Shown in pieces: positions 6,403-15,701 of a DNA stretch of 56,129 nucleotides; the first letter of the stretch is position 1, and each line of letters starts with the position of its first letter. A program made the translations under genes and the position numbers. This stretch comes from Planctomycetota bacterium (GTDB lineage: Bacteria > Planctomycetota > UBA8742 > JACQVU01 > JANLHZ01), in the NCBI GenBank assembly GCA_024653775.1, contig JANLHZ010000046.1:1-56129 (forward strand), read 5' to 3'. Under the pieces are notes generated by a model. It made no database searches. It had not been told where the DNA came from and saw only the letters and a program-made list of their open reading frames with translations.

Positions 6403-7701
6403 ATGCATAGAATACCGAAAACCAGAAAACTGTTCGCGTCGATTTACTTCGCTACCCTGCTCGCCGCGGGAACGATGATCGGAGTCTATTCCTCGAACGA
6501 CGCCGCGGGGACGATTGGCGCGCCCGCTCTGTCGAAAAGCCAGGCGGAGATTTCCGCGGCGGTAACGAAGGTTTCCACAGCGAAAAAAGCGGATCGCAAG
6601 ATGAACAAGGACCCGCTGACGTTCGTCAAGGGTCCGTATCTCGGCCACGTCGACGCGGAAAGCGTGATGGTCAGCGTCGAACTTTCGAAGGAAGCAAACG
6701 CCTTGGTCACAGTGAAGGGCGAAAACCGCGAATGGACCTTCCAGAGCGACGAGGCGAAAAAATTCCACGAGATGCGTCTCTACGGGTTCACTCCAGGCGA
6801 ACGTTACGCCTTTCAGTATTCCGCGACGCAGGGAAGCGAGACGATCAGCGATAATGGCGGGTTCCGCACCGCGCCTACGCGAGACCAGAGCTACAGGTTC
6901 GCCGTCTACGGAGATACCCGCAGCAATCCCGCGAAGCACAGGCAGGTCTGCGACGAAATCGCGAAGTTCGAGCCGGACATGATCGTCAACGTCGGCGACG
7001 TCTGCGTAAACGGCGACGTTGCGGAGGGCTGGCAGCTCGAACACTTCGACCCCGCCCGGGAGATTCTGAAAAACGCGCCGTATTACATCTCCATCGGAAA
7101 CCACGAGCGCAACAGCCACTACTACTACGATTACATGGCGTATCCCGACCCCGAAAACTACTACGCGTTCACGTACGGAAACGCGCGGTTCATCGTCGTC
7201 GATTCGAACTACGACGCCGAGCCGTTCTCGCCGGCGAACCGACAGTTCCTGTGGCTGCGCGACCAACTCGAATCGAGCGTGGACAACGATTTCGTTTTCG
7301 TGTTCTTCCACCACCCGCCGTTTTCAGAGGCTGGCAGCGGCGAGTTCGCGGTGCGCGGTTTCCTCGTGCCGCTGTTCAAGCGGTACAAGCCCGACATCGT
7401 TTTCAACGGCCACGTCCACAGTTACGAGCGCGGCTACGCGGACGGCGTCTACTACGTCATCACCGGCGGCGGCGGCAGCGGCCTAAGCGCGGTCACGCGC
7501 GACGTGCAGGAGATCACCGTCTCGGGAAGCTTCCACCACTTCGTGCTGATGGACGTCGACGGCGAGAAAATCCATTACCAGTGCCGGGGGCTTGACGATC
7601 AGCTCTTCGAAGAGCTTTACCTGAAAAAAGGCGAGGACGGGTTGATTCCGGACGAGGACGCCGAAGGGGAGACGCAGGACGAAGGCGGAGACGACTTCTA
7701 G
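6403..7701 (+). CDS. Secreted metallophosphoesterase, copy 2
   Basis: A tandem paralogue of the gene 35 bases upstream, 432 residues. It keeps the signal peptide, the fibronectin-like domain (FVKGPYLGHVDAESVMVSVE) and all catalytic motifs: GDTRS, NVGDVCVNGD, GNHERN, FFHHPP and NGHVHSYERG. The middle is nearly identical to copy 1 while the N-terminus and the C-terminal tail have diverged. The tail is longer and strongly acidic (DEDAEGETQDEGGDDF) yet again ends in DF. The gene ends convergently with the deacetylase; their stop codons share the CTAG at 7698-7701. Confidence 0.9.
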   Translation: MHRIPKTRKLFASIYFATLLAAGTMIGVYSSNDAAGTIGAPALSKSQAEISAAVTKVSTAKKADRKMNKDPLTFVKGPYLGHVDAESVMVSVELSKEANALVTVKGENREWTFQSDEAKKFHEMRLYGFTPGERYAFQYSATQGSETISDNGGFRTAPTRDQSYRFAVYGDTRSNPAKHRQVCDEIAKFEPDMIVNVGDVCVNGDVAEGWQLEHFDPAREILKNAPYYISIGNHERNSHYYYDYMAYPDPENYYAFTYGNARFIVVDSNYDAEPFSPANRQFLWLRDQLESSVDNDFVFVFFHHPPFSEAGSGEFAVRGFLVPLFKRYKPDIVFNGHVHSYERGYADGVYYVITGGGGSGLSAVTRDVQEITVSGSFHHFVLMDVDGEKIHYQCRGLDDQLFEELYLKKGEDGLIPDEDAEGETQDEGGDDF

Positions 7702-8702
7702 AAGTCTTCTTCGCGCGGTTCGCCTTGTTCCGCGCGTTCCGAGTCCGTCAGGAATTCTTCGGGGATTATCGGTCCGGGATTTTCGAGGTTCCAGTTTTTC
7801 GCCTGGAGTTCCTGCAGTCGTCGGTAGCCGATCAGGATGATCCCTTCCTCCTCGATGATTTCCCTGGCTTCGTCGGAAGTCCAGAACTTGTAGTCGCCGA
7901 AGCGCTGGACCCAGGAGCCGCTGATTTCGCGGATTTCGGGGGTGTCGAGCGCGACGTGGATCGCGAGTTCCGTCAGCCCCGGCTGAAGTTCGCGCAGAAA
8001 CTTGATGTACGTGTTCCGGCGCGCGTCCGGATCGCTGCGCTCGTTCGAGACGTCGTAGTACATAGCGAATCTATCGACGCACGCGAAGCCGCGCTCGCGG
8101 ATGGATCTGGCGCGCGGCGCGAGCGCGATCCGCGAAGGCAGGTTATACGGTTCGCAAATCTGATCGATCACCTTCGGGAACAGATCGACCTTGTACTGAT
8201 AGCAGCCCATGTGCGCGTCGACGTGGGTTGGTCTGACTCCAAGCTCCATCGCCCGGCGGACCTGCGCCTCGAGTTCGCGGATCGCCTCGTCCGAACGCGC
8301 GCGGGTGATGACCTCGATTTCGCTGTTCCAAAGTGTGCCGTCGCTTCGAACGAGGCTCGGGACTTCCTCCCGCGGAAGGACCGGTCCCCAGCGATAGTCG
8401 TCTCCCCACTCGCTGTTCAGCGTAAGGTGGAGGCCGACGTCGAGTTCCGGATGCTCCGCCGCGAACTTCGCCGCGCGTTCGAAGTCCGGGCAGGGGACCA
8501 TCATCGTGCACGAGGTCACGAGTCCAGCTTCCATCGCCTTCCACGTCGCCTCGGTTTCCGACTGGCACATTCCGCAGTCGTCGGCGTTGACGATAAGCAG
8601 CTTCGCGTCCGCGTCGTATCCGAGCTGCTCGATGGTGGACTCAGCCTTCGCCGACTGAAGGACGAAAGCGAACACGAACGTCAGGCAAAAAATCGTACGC
8701 AT
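7698..8702 (-). CDS. Secreted ChbG/YdjC-family carbohydrate deacetylase
   Basis: The 334-residue protein has a signal peptide (MRTIFCLTFVFAFVLQSAKA) and the YdjC/ChbG fold: LLIVNADDCGM with the metal Asp, DVGLHLTLNSEW, and THVDAHMGCYQ with the second metal His. Family members remove acetyl groups from chitooligosaccharides and related sugars. Most ChbG proteins are cytosolic, so export here suggests an extracellular or surface substrate. ATG 8702 is preceded by GAGG. It follows the giant Ig-repeat gene by 15 bases and is probably cotranscribed. The C-terminus is acidic and ends EPREEDF. Confidence 0.88.
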   Translation of the reverse strand: MRTIFCLTFVFAFVLQSAKAESTIEQLGYDADAKLLIVNADDCGMCQSETEATWKAMEAGLVTSCTMMVPCPDFERAAKFAAEHPELDVGLHLTLNSEWGDDYRWGPVLPREEVPSLVRSDGTLWNSEIEVITRARSDEAIRELEAQVRRAMELGVRPTHVDAHMGCYQYKVDLFPKVIDQICEPYNLPSRIALAPRARSIRERGFACVDRFAMYYDVSNERSDPDARRNTYIKFLRELQPGLTELAIHVALDTPEIREISGSWVQRFGDYKFWTSDEAREIIEEEGIILIGYRRLQELQAKNWNLENPGPIIPEEFLTDSERAEQGEPREEDF

Positions 8703-8717
8703 ATTACCTCGGCTCTT

Positions 8718-11700
8718 CTACCTGAACCTCACGGCGTAGACGCGGGTCGCGACGCCGTCGCCCGCCGCGAACGCAACCGTGACTTCGCCCGTGCCAACTT
8801 CGCTCGCTACGGTGCCCGCGGTATACGCGTGATGGATGTCCGCGACGACTTTCTTCACGTCGCCGTTCGTTCCCGTCGCGGTAGAAAGGTTAGTCCCCGG
8901 CGCGGTGGGATTGTATAGCCAGAGTCCGGAGTTCTGGTCGTAGTGATTGGCGCGGAGCTGGAAGTTCGTTCCGTCGGACTGAAGGAACAGCACGAGCGCG
9001 TTGCCCGCGATGTCCGCGAAGCCGAGCGGGTCCTGCCTGATTCCTTTCATCGATCCGGCGGTGGAATCGCGCATAACGTTTCCGGTGCCCCAGTCGATTT
9101 CGGTTCCCGTTCCGAGCGTTCCCGAGGTGGCGTTGTATACCGCGGCTACGAGACTGTACGGATCGCTCGTTCCGGAGTCCGCCTGGTTTATCAGGTAGAA
9201 CACGTTGTGCGCGGCTCCGTCGATGGCGTAATCGTAGAACGAGAACGTGTACGCGCCGCGCTGGTTGACTTCGGCCTTCCCGGACATCGAAATTTGCGAA
9301 GCTCCCGCGAACGCTCCGGCTGAGAAGACGTTTGCGAAGCCGCGGTAGCGCGCGCCGGAGACCTCGCGGAATGCGACGAGCGCGTCTCCGGTGCTGAACT
9401 CGCGTATCGTGACGAAATCGCTCGAAAGGACGTCGCCAGAGCCGTTTGCGATGGACGCGGGCGCGAGCGTTACCGCTCCCGACGCGAGATTCCAGGTCGC
9501 GGCGCGGACGGTCGAACTTCCGCTCGCCTGCGCGTCCTGATGGCTGACGAGAACGCTCACTCCGTTCGTGTCCGGCATTCCGGCGTAGACGTTGTGGGTC
9601 GGAGTGCCGACGATTCCAGCCGCGGCGGTTTCCCACTTCACCGGAGTTCCGATGGTGCCCGCGGATGCGTTCCAGCGGATTGCGTAGCAGTCGAGACTAC
9701 TCGACTCGACGAGGTCGTACACGATAGCGCGATCGCCAGAGGTCGGGTTATCGCGTGAGATGTCGAAATCGTCGACGGTCGCGGTCGCGCCGTGGTCGAC
9801 GTTCGCAGGCGATCCGAATGCGGTGGACGCCGCGCTCCAGATCGACGCGCGCAGGCGGTTCACTCCAAGCTGGGTCTGCACAAACATCAGGAACCCACGT
9901 CCCTGCTGATCGAACACCATCCGCGGATTCAGTCTCGAATCCGGCGTGACGCTGGGCATGGTCTGGACCGCCGACGAGCCGGTGTTGAGGGTTATCGGAA
10001 CCTGCCCGCCGTAGGTCGCGGAGGACTTCGTGTAGTAGTTGTAGTAGAGGTTGTCATCCGTTCCCGAAGCGAGCCAGACTGTGACGAAATCGCCGGAGGT
10101 GAAGACTTCGATCATCGGGTTCACGTCCATCGGCTGGTTCGTCGAGTTCACTTTCTGCGTGGCGAGGAAGGCGTTCGTAGACGGATCCCACGGGGCGACC
10201 CAGGTGTGGGTGCCGTCGCTCCACCACGCGACGAGATACTTCTCGTACGCGTCCCGCGCAAACCCCGCGGCGTTGTTTCCGAGATTGACGCCTCCCGAGC
10301 TGAGTTTCACTGGAGTCTGCCAGCCCGAGGCTTTCAGAAACACGCTGACGTAGATGTCCTGGACCCCTGCGACGTTCTCGTGGTATATGACGAAGCTGTT
10401 CCCGTTCGCAAGGGTCTTGCAGTCGGCAAGTGTCTGAACGCCGCCTTGACCACCGGTGTCGATGATCGTTGCTGACGAGAAGGACTTCCCGCCGGTCCCG
10501 ACCTGTAAAAAGGTGGTGCTCACGGAGGTCGTGAACGTGAAGACGTAAGGCTGCCCGAGCTGGAGCGTCGTTACGCTCGTCACGCTCGCCGCGATGGTGC
10601 AGGTGACGTTCGACCCGCCCGGAAGCGTCGATGCGGGCGTGACTGTGACGACGTTCCCCGCCACGGACGGCGATCCAGTACCCTGGGGAATGATTGTGCC
10701 CGCGCCGTCGGTGAGGGTGATCGTGGTCGAGTTGCAGCTTGCGGAAGTCATCGCGTCGCTGAAGTTTATCGTAATCCCGGTCGTGGCGGGATTGACGAGA
10801 GTCGCTCCGTTCGTCGGAACCGTGCTCGATACGGTGAGCGGGTTCGCGGTGGTGAAACTCCACGAGAACGCGCTGCTTTGGGTTTCAGAGTTGCTTCCCG
10901 TGACTGCGGTTCCGATGGTTGCGGTGTACGTGGTCGAAGTCGAAAGCGCGCCTTGCGGGTAATTGAAAACGATGATCTGACCGATGACGGAGACGGTGTA
11001 TCCGGTGACGGGCGCGCCGCCGCTGACTGTGAGGGTGCAGCTCGTAGAGTTGACGGTGGACGCGTTCAGAGGAATGCTCGCGCCCGCCTGTATGTTCGCG
11101 TTGAGCGCGACCGAGGTCGAGTTGTTCGTCGGGACTTCGTTCCCCGCGAACTGAAGCGGCGACGGCGCGGCGGTGGTGAACGCGATGACGTGGTTCGCCG
11201 CGAGGGTTTCTCCCGACGCGCCCTGCACCGCGGTCGTGATCGTTATCGTGTACGTTGCCTGCGCGGCGAGCGTTCCCGGATACGTGATCGTGATCGTCGG
11301 TCCCTGCACGTTTCGATTTATGTTCACGACTCCAGCGCTCTGGTCCGTCATCGTGAGCGAGGTGGAATTGACCGTCGTGACGCTCAGATTCGTGTTCGCG
11401 CTGATGACGATGGTCTTCGAAACGCTGACGCCAGTTGCGCTGTTTGCGGGGTCGGACGTGAACGCGAGAGTCGTAGGAGCGTTTCCGGTGGTGAACGACC
11501 ACCAGAAGTTCTGTGACATCGATTCCGAATTCTGACCTTTGACGCTGCTCACGATCGTGACGGTGTAACTCGTCTGCGCGACGAGGGCTGTGTGGAGAGT
11601 CACACTGATCACCGCGCCGCTGACGGAAACCGCGATCTGCGTGACCTGCGCGCCAGACGTCGTGTGAGTCAGAAGGACGGCGCTCGTCGTCACGGTCGTC

Positions 11701-13496
11701 GGATTCAGGTTCACCGACGCGGTTGCGGTGATCGTGGGCGTGATTCCGTTTATGAACTGATTCGCGGTGGGCGTCGTCGTGAAGGAAAGCGCGGAGACCG
11801 TCGAGAAGCTGTACGTGTAGTTCTGCGGCAGAGTCTCGCCGCCGACTCCCTGCACCGTGGTGCGCACGGTGACGGTATACGTCGTCCCCGCCGTGAGCGT
11901 CCCCGCGATGATCGCGACCACGTTGGCGTTGACCTGGATTATGAGTCCGCCGACGTTCTGAGTCCCCGCGGTGAGGGTGATGTTCGAACTGTTCGCGGTG
12001 GAGACGCTGAAGTTCACGTTCGCGTAAACCGAGATCTGAGAGTTCAGCGGAACGCTCTGCGCGTTCGACTGCGGGTACGGAGTGAGGCTCAGTTCCATCG
12101 CGCTCGCGGCGATAGTGAAGCTCCACGAGACGTTCTGGACGAGAGCCTCGCCTCCAGCGCCGAGAACGGACGTGCTGATGGTGACGGTATACATCGTACT
12201 CGGCTGGAGGACTCCGGAGGGGTAGCTCACGGTGATGACTCCGCCGCTCTCGGAAACGCTGTAACCTGCGACCGCGGTTCCGCCCGCGTTTACGAACGTG
12301 ACGTTCGCGGTGGTCACTGTCGCGGCGTTCAATGGAATGTTTGCGACCGCGGTGACGCTCGCGCTGCTGCTAACGCCCTGCGCGGCGTTATGGGGAAACG
12401 TGCTGAACGCGAGGGAAAGACCGCCGCTTCCGGTGGTGAACTTGAAAGTGAAGTCCGCGCTGAGCTGTTCTCCCGCCGCGCCTTGCACCGCGGTCTTGAT
12501 GACGACGACGTACAGTTCGTTCGGGCCGAGCATTCCGGAGCCGCCAATGGTCAGCGTGAGCTTGTTCTCCTGCACCCTCGGCGTGAACGTGACCGTGCCG
12601 CTGACGAATCCGGAAAACGTAATATTGTTCGTCGTAACCGTGGTTGGATCGAGCGGAACGTTCGCGATAGCCTGTACCAGCGGCGTTTGCGATACTCCGG
12701 TGACGTCGTTGCCCGGAACTGGCGAAAACGCGAGGTACACGGGAGAGCTTGTCGTGGTGAAGCTGATAGACGCGGGTCCGGCCATGGTTTCGCCTCCTGA
12801 ACCCTGGACTCCGGATACCGTCAGCGTGTAGGGAGTCGAAGGCGCGAGGGACGCGGAGAGCGTGCAGGTGATCGTCTGCGCGAGGCTCAAAACGTTTATC
12901 GTCACCGCGGCTCCGCCCGTCTGCGCGAGAGTGATGTTAGTGGTGTTCACCGACGACGACAGCACTGGTTTGCTCATCGTGATGGTAATCGGTCCCGCGA
13001 GGGATGCGGAGGCGCTTCCGTTACTTGGGACGCTGGACGACACCGCGAGCGCGGAAACCGCGGGCGTCGTGAAGGTCCAGGTGTCGCCAGTGACGACGGT
13101 GCTGTCCGTCAGCGTGCTGTCCACCCGCCACTTGTACGTGGTGGCGGGATTCAGAGTAGTCGTGAGAGCGATGCCTACGCCGGTGGTTCCGGTTGTGAGC
13201 GCTCCGAGGGGTTCCGCGGTTCCGAAGTAGACGTCGAAACTAGTTGCGTCCGCGTGTCCGGACCATGTGAGCGTGGTCGGATTCACGTCCAATGCTCCGT
13301 CCGCGGGAGACGGATTCGTGGCGCGTTTGGGATTTCCGGAGCCGCCGCCGCCTCCGCCACCGGAGCCTCCGGGAAGCGCGACTCCACTGCCGCCGCCGCC
13401 TCCGCCGCCGACGCACGCGAGGGCCGCGATTACCATCAGCGCGCATACCATTAAAAGACGAATGGAGGCGATAAATCTGATCGATGCATTAGTCAT
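8718..13496 (-). CDS. Giant secreted Ig-repeat lipoprotein
   Basis: A 1592-residue surface protein. The signal peptide ends ALMVIAALAC, a probable lipobox, followed by a Gly-rich spacer. Then come a fibronectin-III-like domain (about residues 60-150) and eight Big_5/SbsA-like Ig repeats of about 100 residues, each with a (T/S)YTVT(I/V)...VQG..GE...SFTT pattern, to about residue 1000. The last 550 residues have beta-propeller-like strands (FVIYHENVAGVQDIYVSVF, YLVAWWSDG, MVFDQQGRGFLMF). A role in adhesion or in holding a surface layer is likely but inferred. Thr, Ser, Val and Ala dominate. It is the first gene of a unit that continues into the deacetylase. Confidence 0.88.
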   Translation of the reverse strand: MTNASIRFIASIRLLMVCALMVIAALACVGGGGGGGSGVALPGGSGGGGGGGSGNPKRATNPSPADGALDVNPTTLTWSGHADATSFDVYFGTAEPLGALTTGTTGVGIALTTTLNPATTYKWRVDSTLTDSTVVTGDTWTFTTPAVSALAVSSSVPSNGSASASLAGPITITMSKPVLSSSVNTTNITLAQTGGAAVTINVLSLAQTITCTLSASLAPSTPYTLTVSGVQGSGGETMAGPASISFTTTSSPVYLAFSPVPGNDVTGVSQTPLVQAIANVPLDPTTVTTNNITFSGFVSGTVTFTPRVQENKLTLTIGGSGMLGPNELYVVVIKTAVQGAAGEQLSADFTFKFTTGSGGLSLAFSTFPHNAAQGVSSSASVTAVANIPLNAATVTTANVTFVNAGGTAVAGYSVSESGGVITVSYPSGVLQPSTMYTVTISTSVLGAGGEALVQNVSWSFTIAASAMELSLTPYPQSNAQSVPLNSQISVYANVNFSVSTANSSNITLTAGTQNVGGLIIQVNANVVAIIAGTLTAGTTYTVTVRTTVQGVGGETLPQNYTYSFSTVSALSFTTTPTANQFINGITPTITATASVNLNPTTVTTSAVLLTHTTSGAQVTQIAVSVSGAVISVTLHTALVAQTSYTVTIVSSVKGQNSESMSQNFWWSFTTGNAPTTLAFTSDPANSATGVSVSKTIVISANTNLSVTTVNSTSLTMTDQSAGVVNINRNVQGPTITITYPGTLAAQATYTITITTAVQGASGETLAANHVIAFTTAAPSPLQFAGNEVPTNNSTSVALNANIQAGASIPLNASTVNSTSCTLTVSGGAPVTGYTVSVIGQIIVFNYPQGALSTSTTYTATIGTAVTGSNSETQSSAFSWSFTTANPLTVSSTVPTNGATLVNPATTGITINFSDAMTSASCNSTTITLTDGAGTIIPQGTGSPSVAGNVVTVTPASTLPGGSNVTCTIAASVTSVTTLQLGQPYVFTFTTSVSTTFLQVGTGGKSFSSATIIDTGGQGGVQTLADCKTLANGNSFVIYHENVAGVQDIYVSVFLKASGWQTPVKLSSGGVNLGNNAAGFARDAYEKYLVAWWSDGTHTWVAPWDPSTNAFLATQKVNSTNQPMDVNPMIEVFTSGDFVTVWLASGTDDNLYYNYYTKSSATYGGQVPITLNTGSSAVQTMPSVTPDSRLNPRMVFDQQGRGFLMFVQTQLGVNRLRASIWSAASTAFGSPANVDHGATATVDDFDISRDNPTSGDRAIVYDLVESSSLDCYAIRWNASAGTIGTPVKWETAAAGIVGTPTHNVYAGMPDTNGVSVLVSHQDAQASGSSTVRAATWNLASGAVTLAPASIANGSGDVLSSDFVTIREFSTGDALVAFREVSGARYRGFANVFSAGAFAGASQISMSGKAEVNQRGAYTFSFYDYAIDGAAHNVFYLINQADSGTSDPYSLVAAVYNATSGTLGTGTEIDWGTGNVMRDSTAGSMKGIRQDPLGFADIAGNALVLFLQSDGTNFQLRANHYDQNSGLWLYNPTAPGTNLSTATGTNGDVKKVVADIHHAYTAGTVASEVGTGEVTVAFAAGDGVATRVYAVRFR

Positions 13497-13514
13497 TTTA
13501 TCAACGCCCGATTC

Positions 13515-13557
13515 TTTTGCTTACAGATAATTGTTTTGCTTACAGATAATTGTTTTG
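13515..13557. repeat. Tandem 19-bp repeat in a divergent promoter region
   Basis: TTTTGCTTACAGATAATTG occurs twice in a row, followed by a third TTTTG. It lies in the 139-bp region between the divergent Ig-repeat and cytochrome genes, where it could be an operator or part of a promoter. Confidence 0.85.
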
Positions 13558-13635
13558 AGGATATTTCCCTGATGGCACAATATATTATTTCGAACGCAGG
13601 ATTGAAACGGTTTTTTAGCCTGGGACTTTAGACAC

Positions 13636-15468
13636 ATGACTTCTATGAACACGAATACGCGGGTTTGTCTGGCTCTTCTTTGCTGGCTTTTGTCTTTAGT
13701 CGCGTGTACTCCGGAGAAGAAGGAGGAGCGCACAGAGGTCGAGGAACATCGTTCGAGGCTCGAAAAAGTCCCCGTGGAGGTTCTTAGCGGCATCGGGGAC
13801 GTTCACGATCGCGTGTTCGCTACAGGCCTTGAACAGGAAGAAGAAAGTGGCGACAGCGCTCAGCCCGCATCTTCTGGAAACGAGGAAAGCCAGGATGCCG
13901 CGGAGGAAAATTTTGCAGGCGGACCAGACGAACCCGAAGTCCTCGAAGGTGGCGGCGATCTGATCGTAGAGCATGTTTTCCACGATCCGGAAGCAGCGGA
14001 GCAGACGGAAGAAAGTAGCGCGGACGCCTTGCCGGCAACTTCGGGAGGCGAAACCGACCCGCCTTCGATCGAGGGTCCAACTCGCCCCTCGCCCCTCGAT
14101 CCTCGATCCTCGATGAAGACCGTTCAGATCGTGTTCCTCGGAAACGTGCTTTCTAGGCTCGAACCCTGCGGCTGCCAGGAAGCCCAGAACGGCGGGATCG
14201 CCCGCGTGGTCACGAAAATCAAGGAGCTTCGCGAGCAGTATCCGCACACCGTCGTCTGCACCGTCGGAAGGATTTTCGAAGGAAACTCGGAAGTTGACGA
14301 GGAGCGCGCGCTCACACTAGTCACCGCCCTCGGCCTAGCGGGGATCGACGTTTTCAACGTCACGCCCGACGCGCTCCTTTACGAAAGCTACCTTCTGAAA
14401 TGCATCGTCGAACGTACCGGCGCGAAACTCGTCTCGAATTCCCTCGAATTCCTCCAGCCAGATAAGCAAGTCGTCAGAATCCAGCGCGACCTCACGCTGA
14501 ACTTTGGCGACGACGGAATACCGGGATTCGTCTTCTCCGGCGTAGGCGGCGACGCTCCGATGGTCAATCGCGCCGTGCGGACGATGGGCGCTTCGAGGAT
14601 GGACGCAGGCTCGTTCTCGGTATTCTCGCCCGCCGCTTACGGACTTCGCTACAACTCCCATCCGGAACTCTTCGCGGGCGCGCCCGAGTACTTCAAAGTC
14701 CTGCTCTCCGATTTCGAAGACGGCGGACTTACCGCGCGATACTTCGAAAACGCGGACCTCGTCCTCTCCGCCCGGTTCCCGGCGTCCAGAGACCAGATGG
14801 AAGAAGCCCTGATGACAGGCGATCCGGACGCTATATTCAGCCTCGTCCCGCCAAACGCGAACGTCGCGATGAACGAGGGCACGCAAGTGCTTTCGCGCGC
14901 GCTCATTACCTTTGAAGGCGATTCGCGCAAGATCGAGTTCAGCGCGGTGACTATCGAGCCGACGATTCCGGAGGAGCCGCGGGCGCGAAGACTCGTCGAC
15001 GGCTACTACCGCGCGGTTTCGAGAAATCCGGAACTGATGGACGTTCCGCCCCACGGACTGTCCGCGCTCGCGATCGAAAAGCTCGAAGGCAACTCGTACC
15101 GCGGAAACGATAGCTGCGGAACCTGCCACGAATCCGCCGCGGAACAGCACGAAGCGACAAAACACCACGATTCGATGCACTCGCTGCTGAAGGCAGATCG
15201 TTCGTACATTCCGGAGTGTCTAAGCTGCCATACTACCGGCTACGGCTCCGCGTCGGGCTACGCTCTGACGAACCGGAATCCGTCCCTCGCCACCGTCGGG
15301 TGCGAAACCTGCCACGGTCCGGGAGCGCTCCACGAAGCCGACACTACGAATAAAAACCTCGTCCGAAGGGGGAACGACGACGAACTCTGCAAAACCTGCC
15401 ATACTCCCGTGCAGGACCCGACTTTCGATCGTCTGCTGGCAGAGCGCTTCGCATCGGTACGCCATTGA
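13636..15468 (+). CDS. Tetraheme c-type cytochrome lipoprotein with UshA-like domain
   Basis: The 610-residue protein starts with a lipoprotein signal (LLSLVAC at the lipobox), then an acidic, low-complexity linker to about residue 155. Next is a domain resembling 5'-nucleotidase (UshA-like) proteins, VQIVFLGNVLSRLEPCGC...GGIARV, which lacks the DxH and GNH metal motifs and is probably inactive. The C-terminal 120 residues hold four CxxCH heme sites (CGTCH, CLSCH, CETCH, CKTCH) plus extra His such as TKHHDSMH, in the style of the cytochrome c554 family. It is likely an electron carrier facing the periplasm or the outside. No other cytochrome gene is adjacent. Confidence 0.88.
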   Translation: MTSMNTNTRVCLALLCWLLSLVACTPEKKEERTEVEEHRSRLEKVPVEVLSGIGDVHDRVFATGLEQEEESGDSAQPASSGNEESQDAAEENFAGGPDEPEVLEGGGDLIVEHVFHDPEAAEQTEESSADALPATSGGETDPPSIEGPTRPSPLDPRSSMKTVQIVFLGNVLSRLEPCGCQEAQNGGIARVVTKIKELREQYPHTVVCTVGRIFEGNSEVDEERALTLVTALGLAGIDVFNVTPDALLYESYLLKCIVERTGAKLVSNSLEFLQPDKQVVRIQRDLTLNFGDDGIPGFVFSGVGGDAPMVNRAVRTMGASRMDAGSFSVFSPAAYGLRYNSHPELFAGAPEYFKVLLSDFEDGGLTARYFENADLVLSARFPASRDQMEEALMTGDPDAIFSLVPPNANVAMNEGTQVLSRALITFEGDSRKIEFSAVTIEPTIPEEPRARRLVDGYYRAVSRNPELMDVPPHGLSALAIEKLEGNSYRGNDSCGTCHESAAEQHEATKHHDSMHSLLKADRSYIPECLSCHTTGYGSASGYALTNRNPSLATVGCETCHGPGALHEADTTNKNLVRRGNDDELCKTCHTPVQDPTFDRLLAERFASVRH

Positions 15469-15476
15469 ATATTTTA

Positions 15477-15553
15477 TTCGTGCCGTCTACGAATTTATTG
15501 TAATATTTTGCATTCAGCAATAAATCGTACAGTAAATTCGTAGACGGCACGAA
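15477..15553. repeat. Long inverted repeat, family D
   Basis: Two perfect 21-base arms (15477-15497 and 15533-15553, containing GTGCCGTCTACGAATTTA and its complement) flank a 35-base loop. One arm recurs at 41889-41909. The element sits after the cytochrome gene and could form a strong hairpin in RNA; no U-tract follows. Confidence 0.9.
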
Positions 15554-15701
15554 AATAATGTAATATCTTGAACCCTGCCGCTTAAAAAAGAAACATGTAA
15601 ATGTGGACGAAACCACGGCTCGGGCTTACATTCGTCATGTGGCCCAAAGTTTCTCCGGGCCAGCGCGATGAAACTTCCAGACACGAATTACGGGGTATCT
15701 T

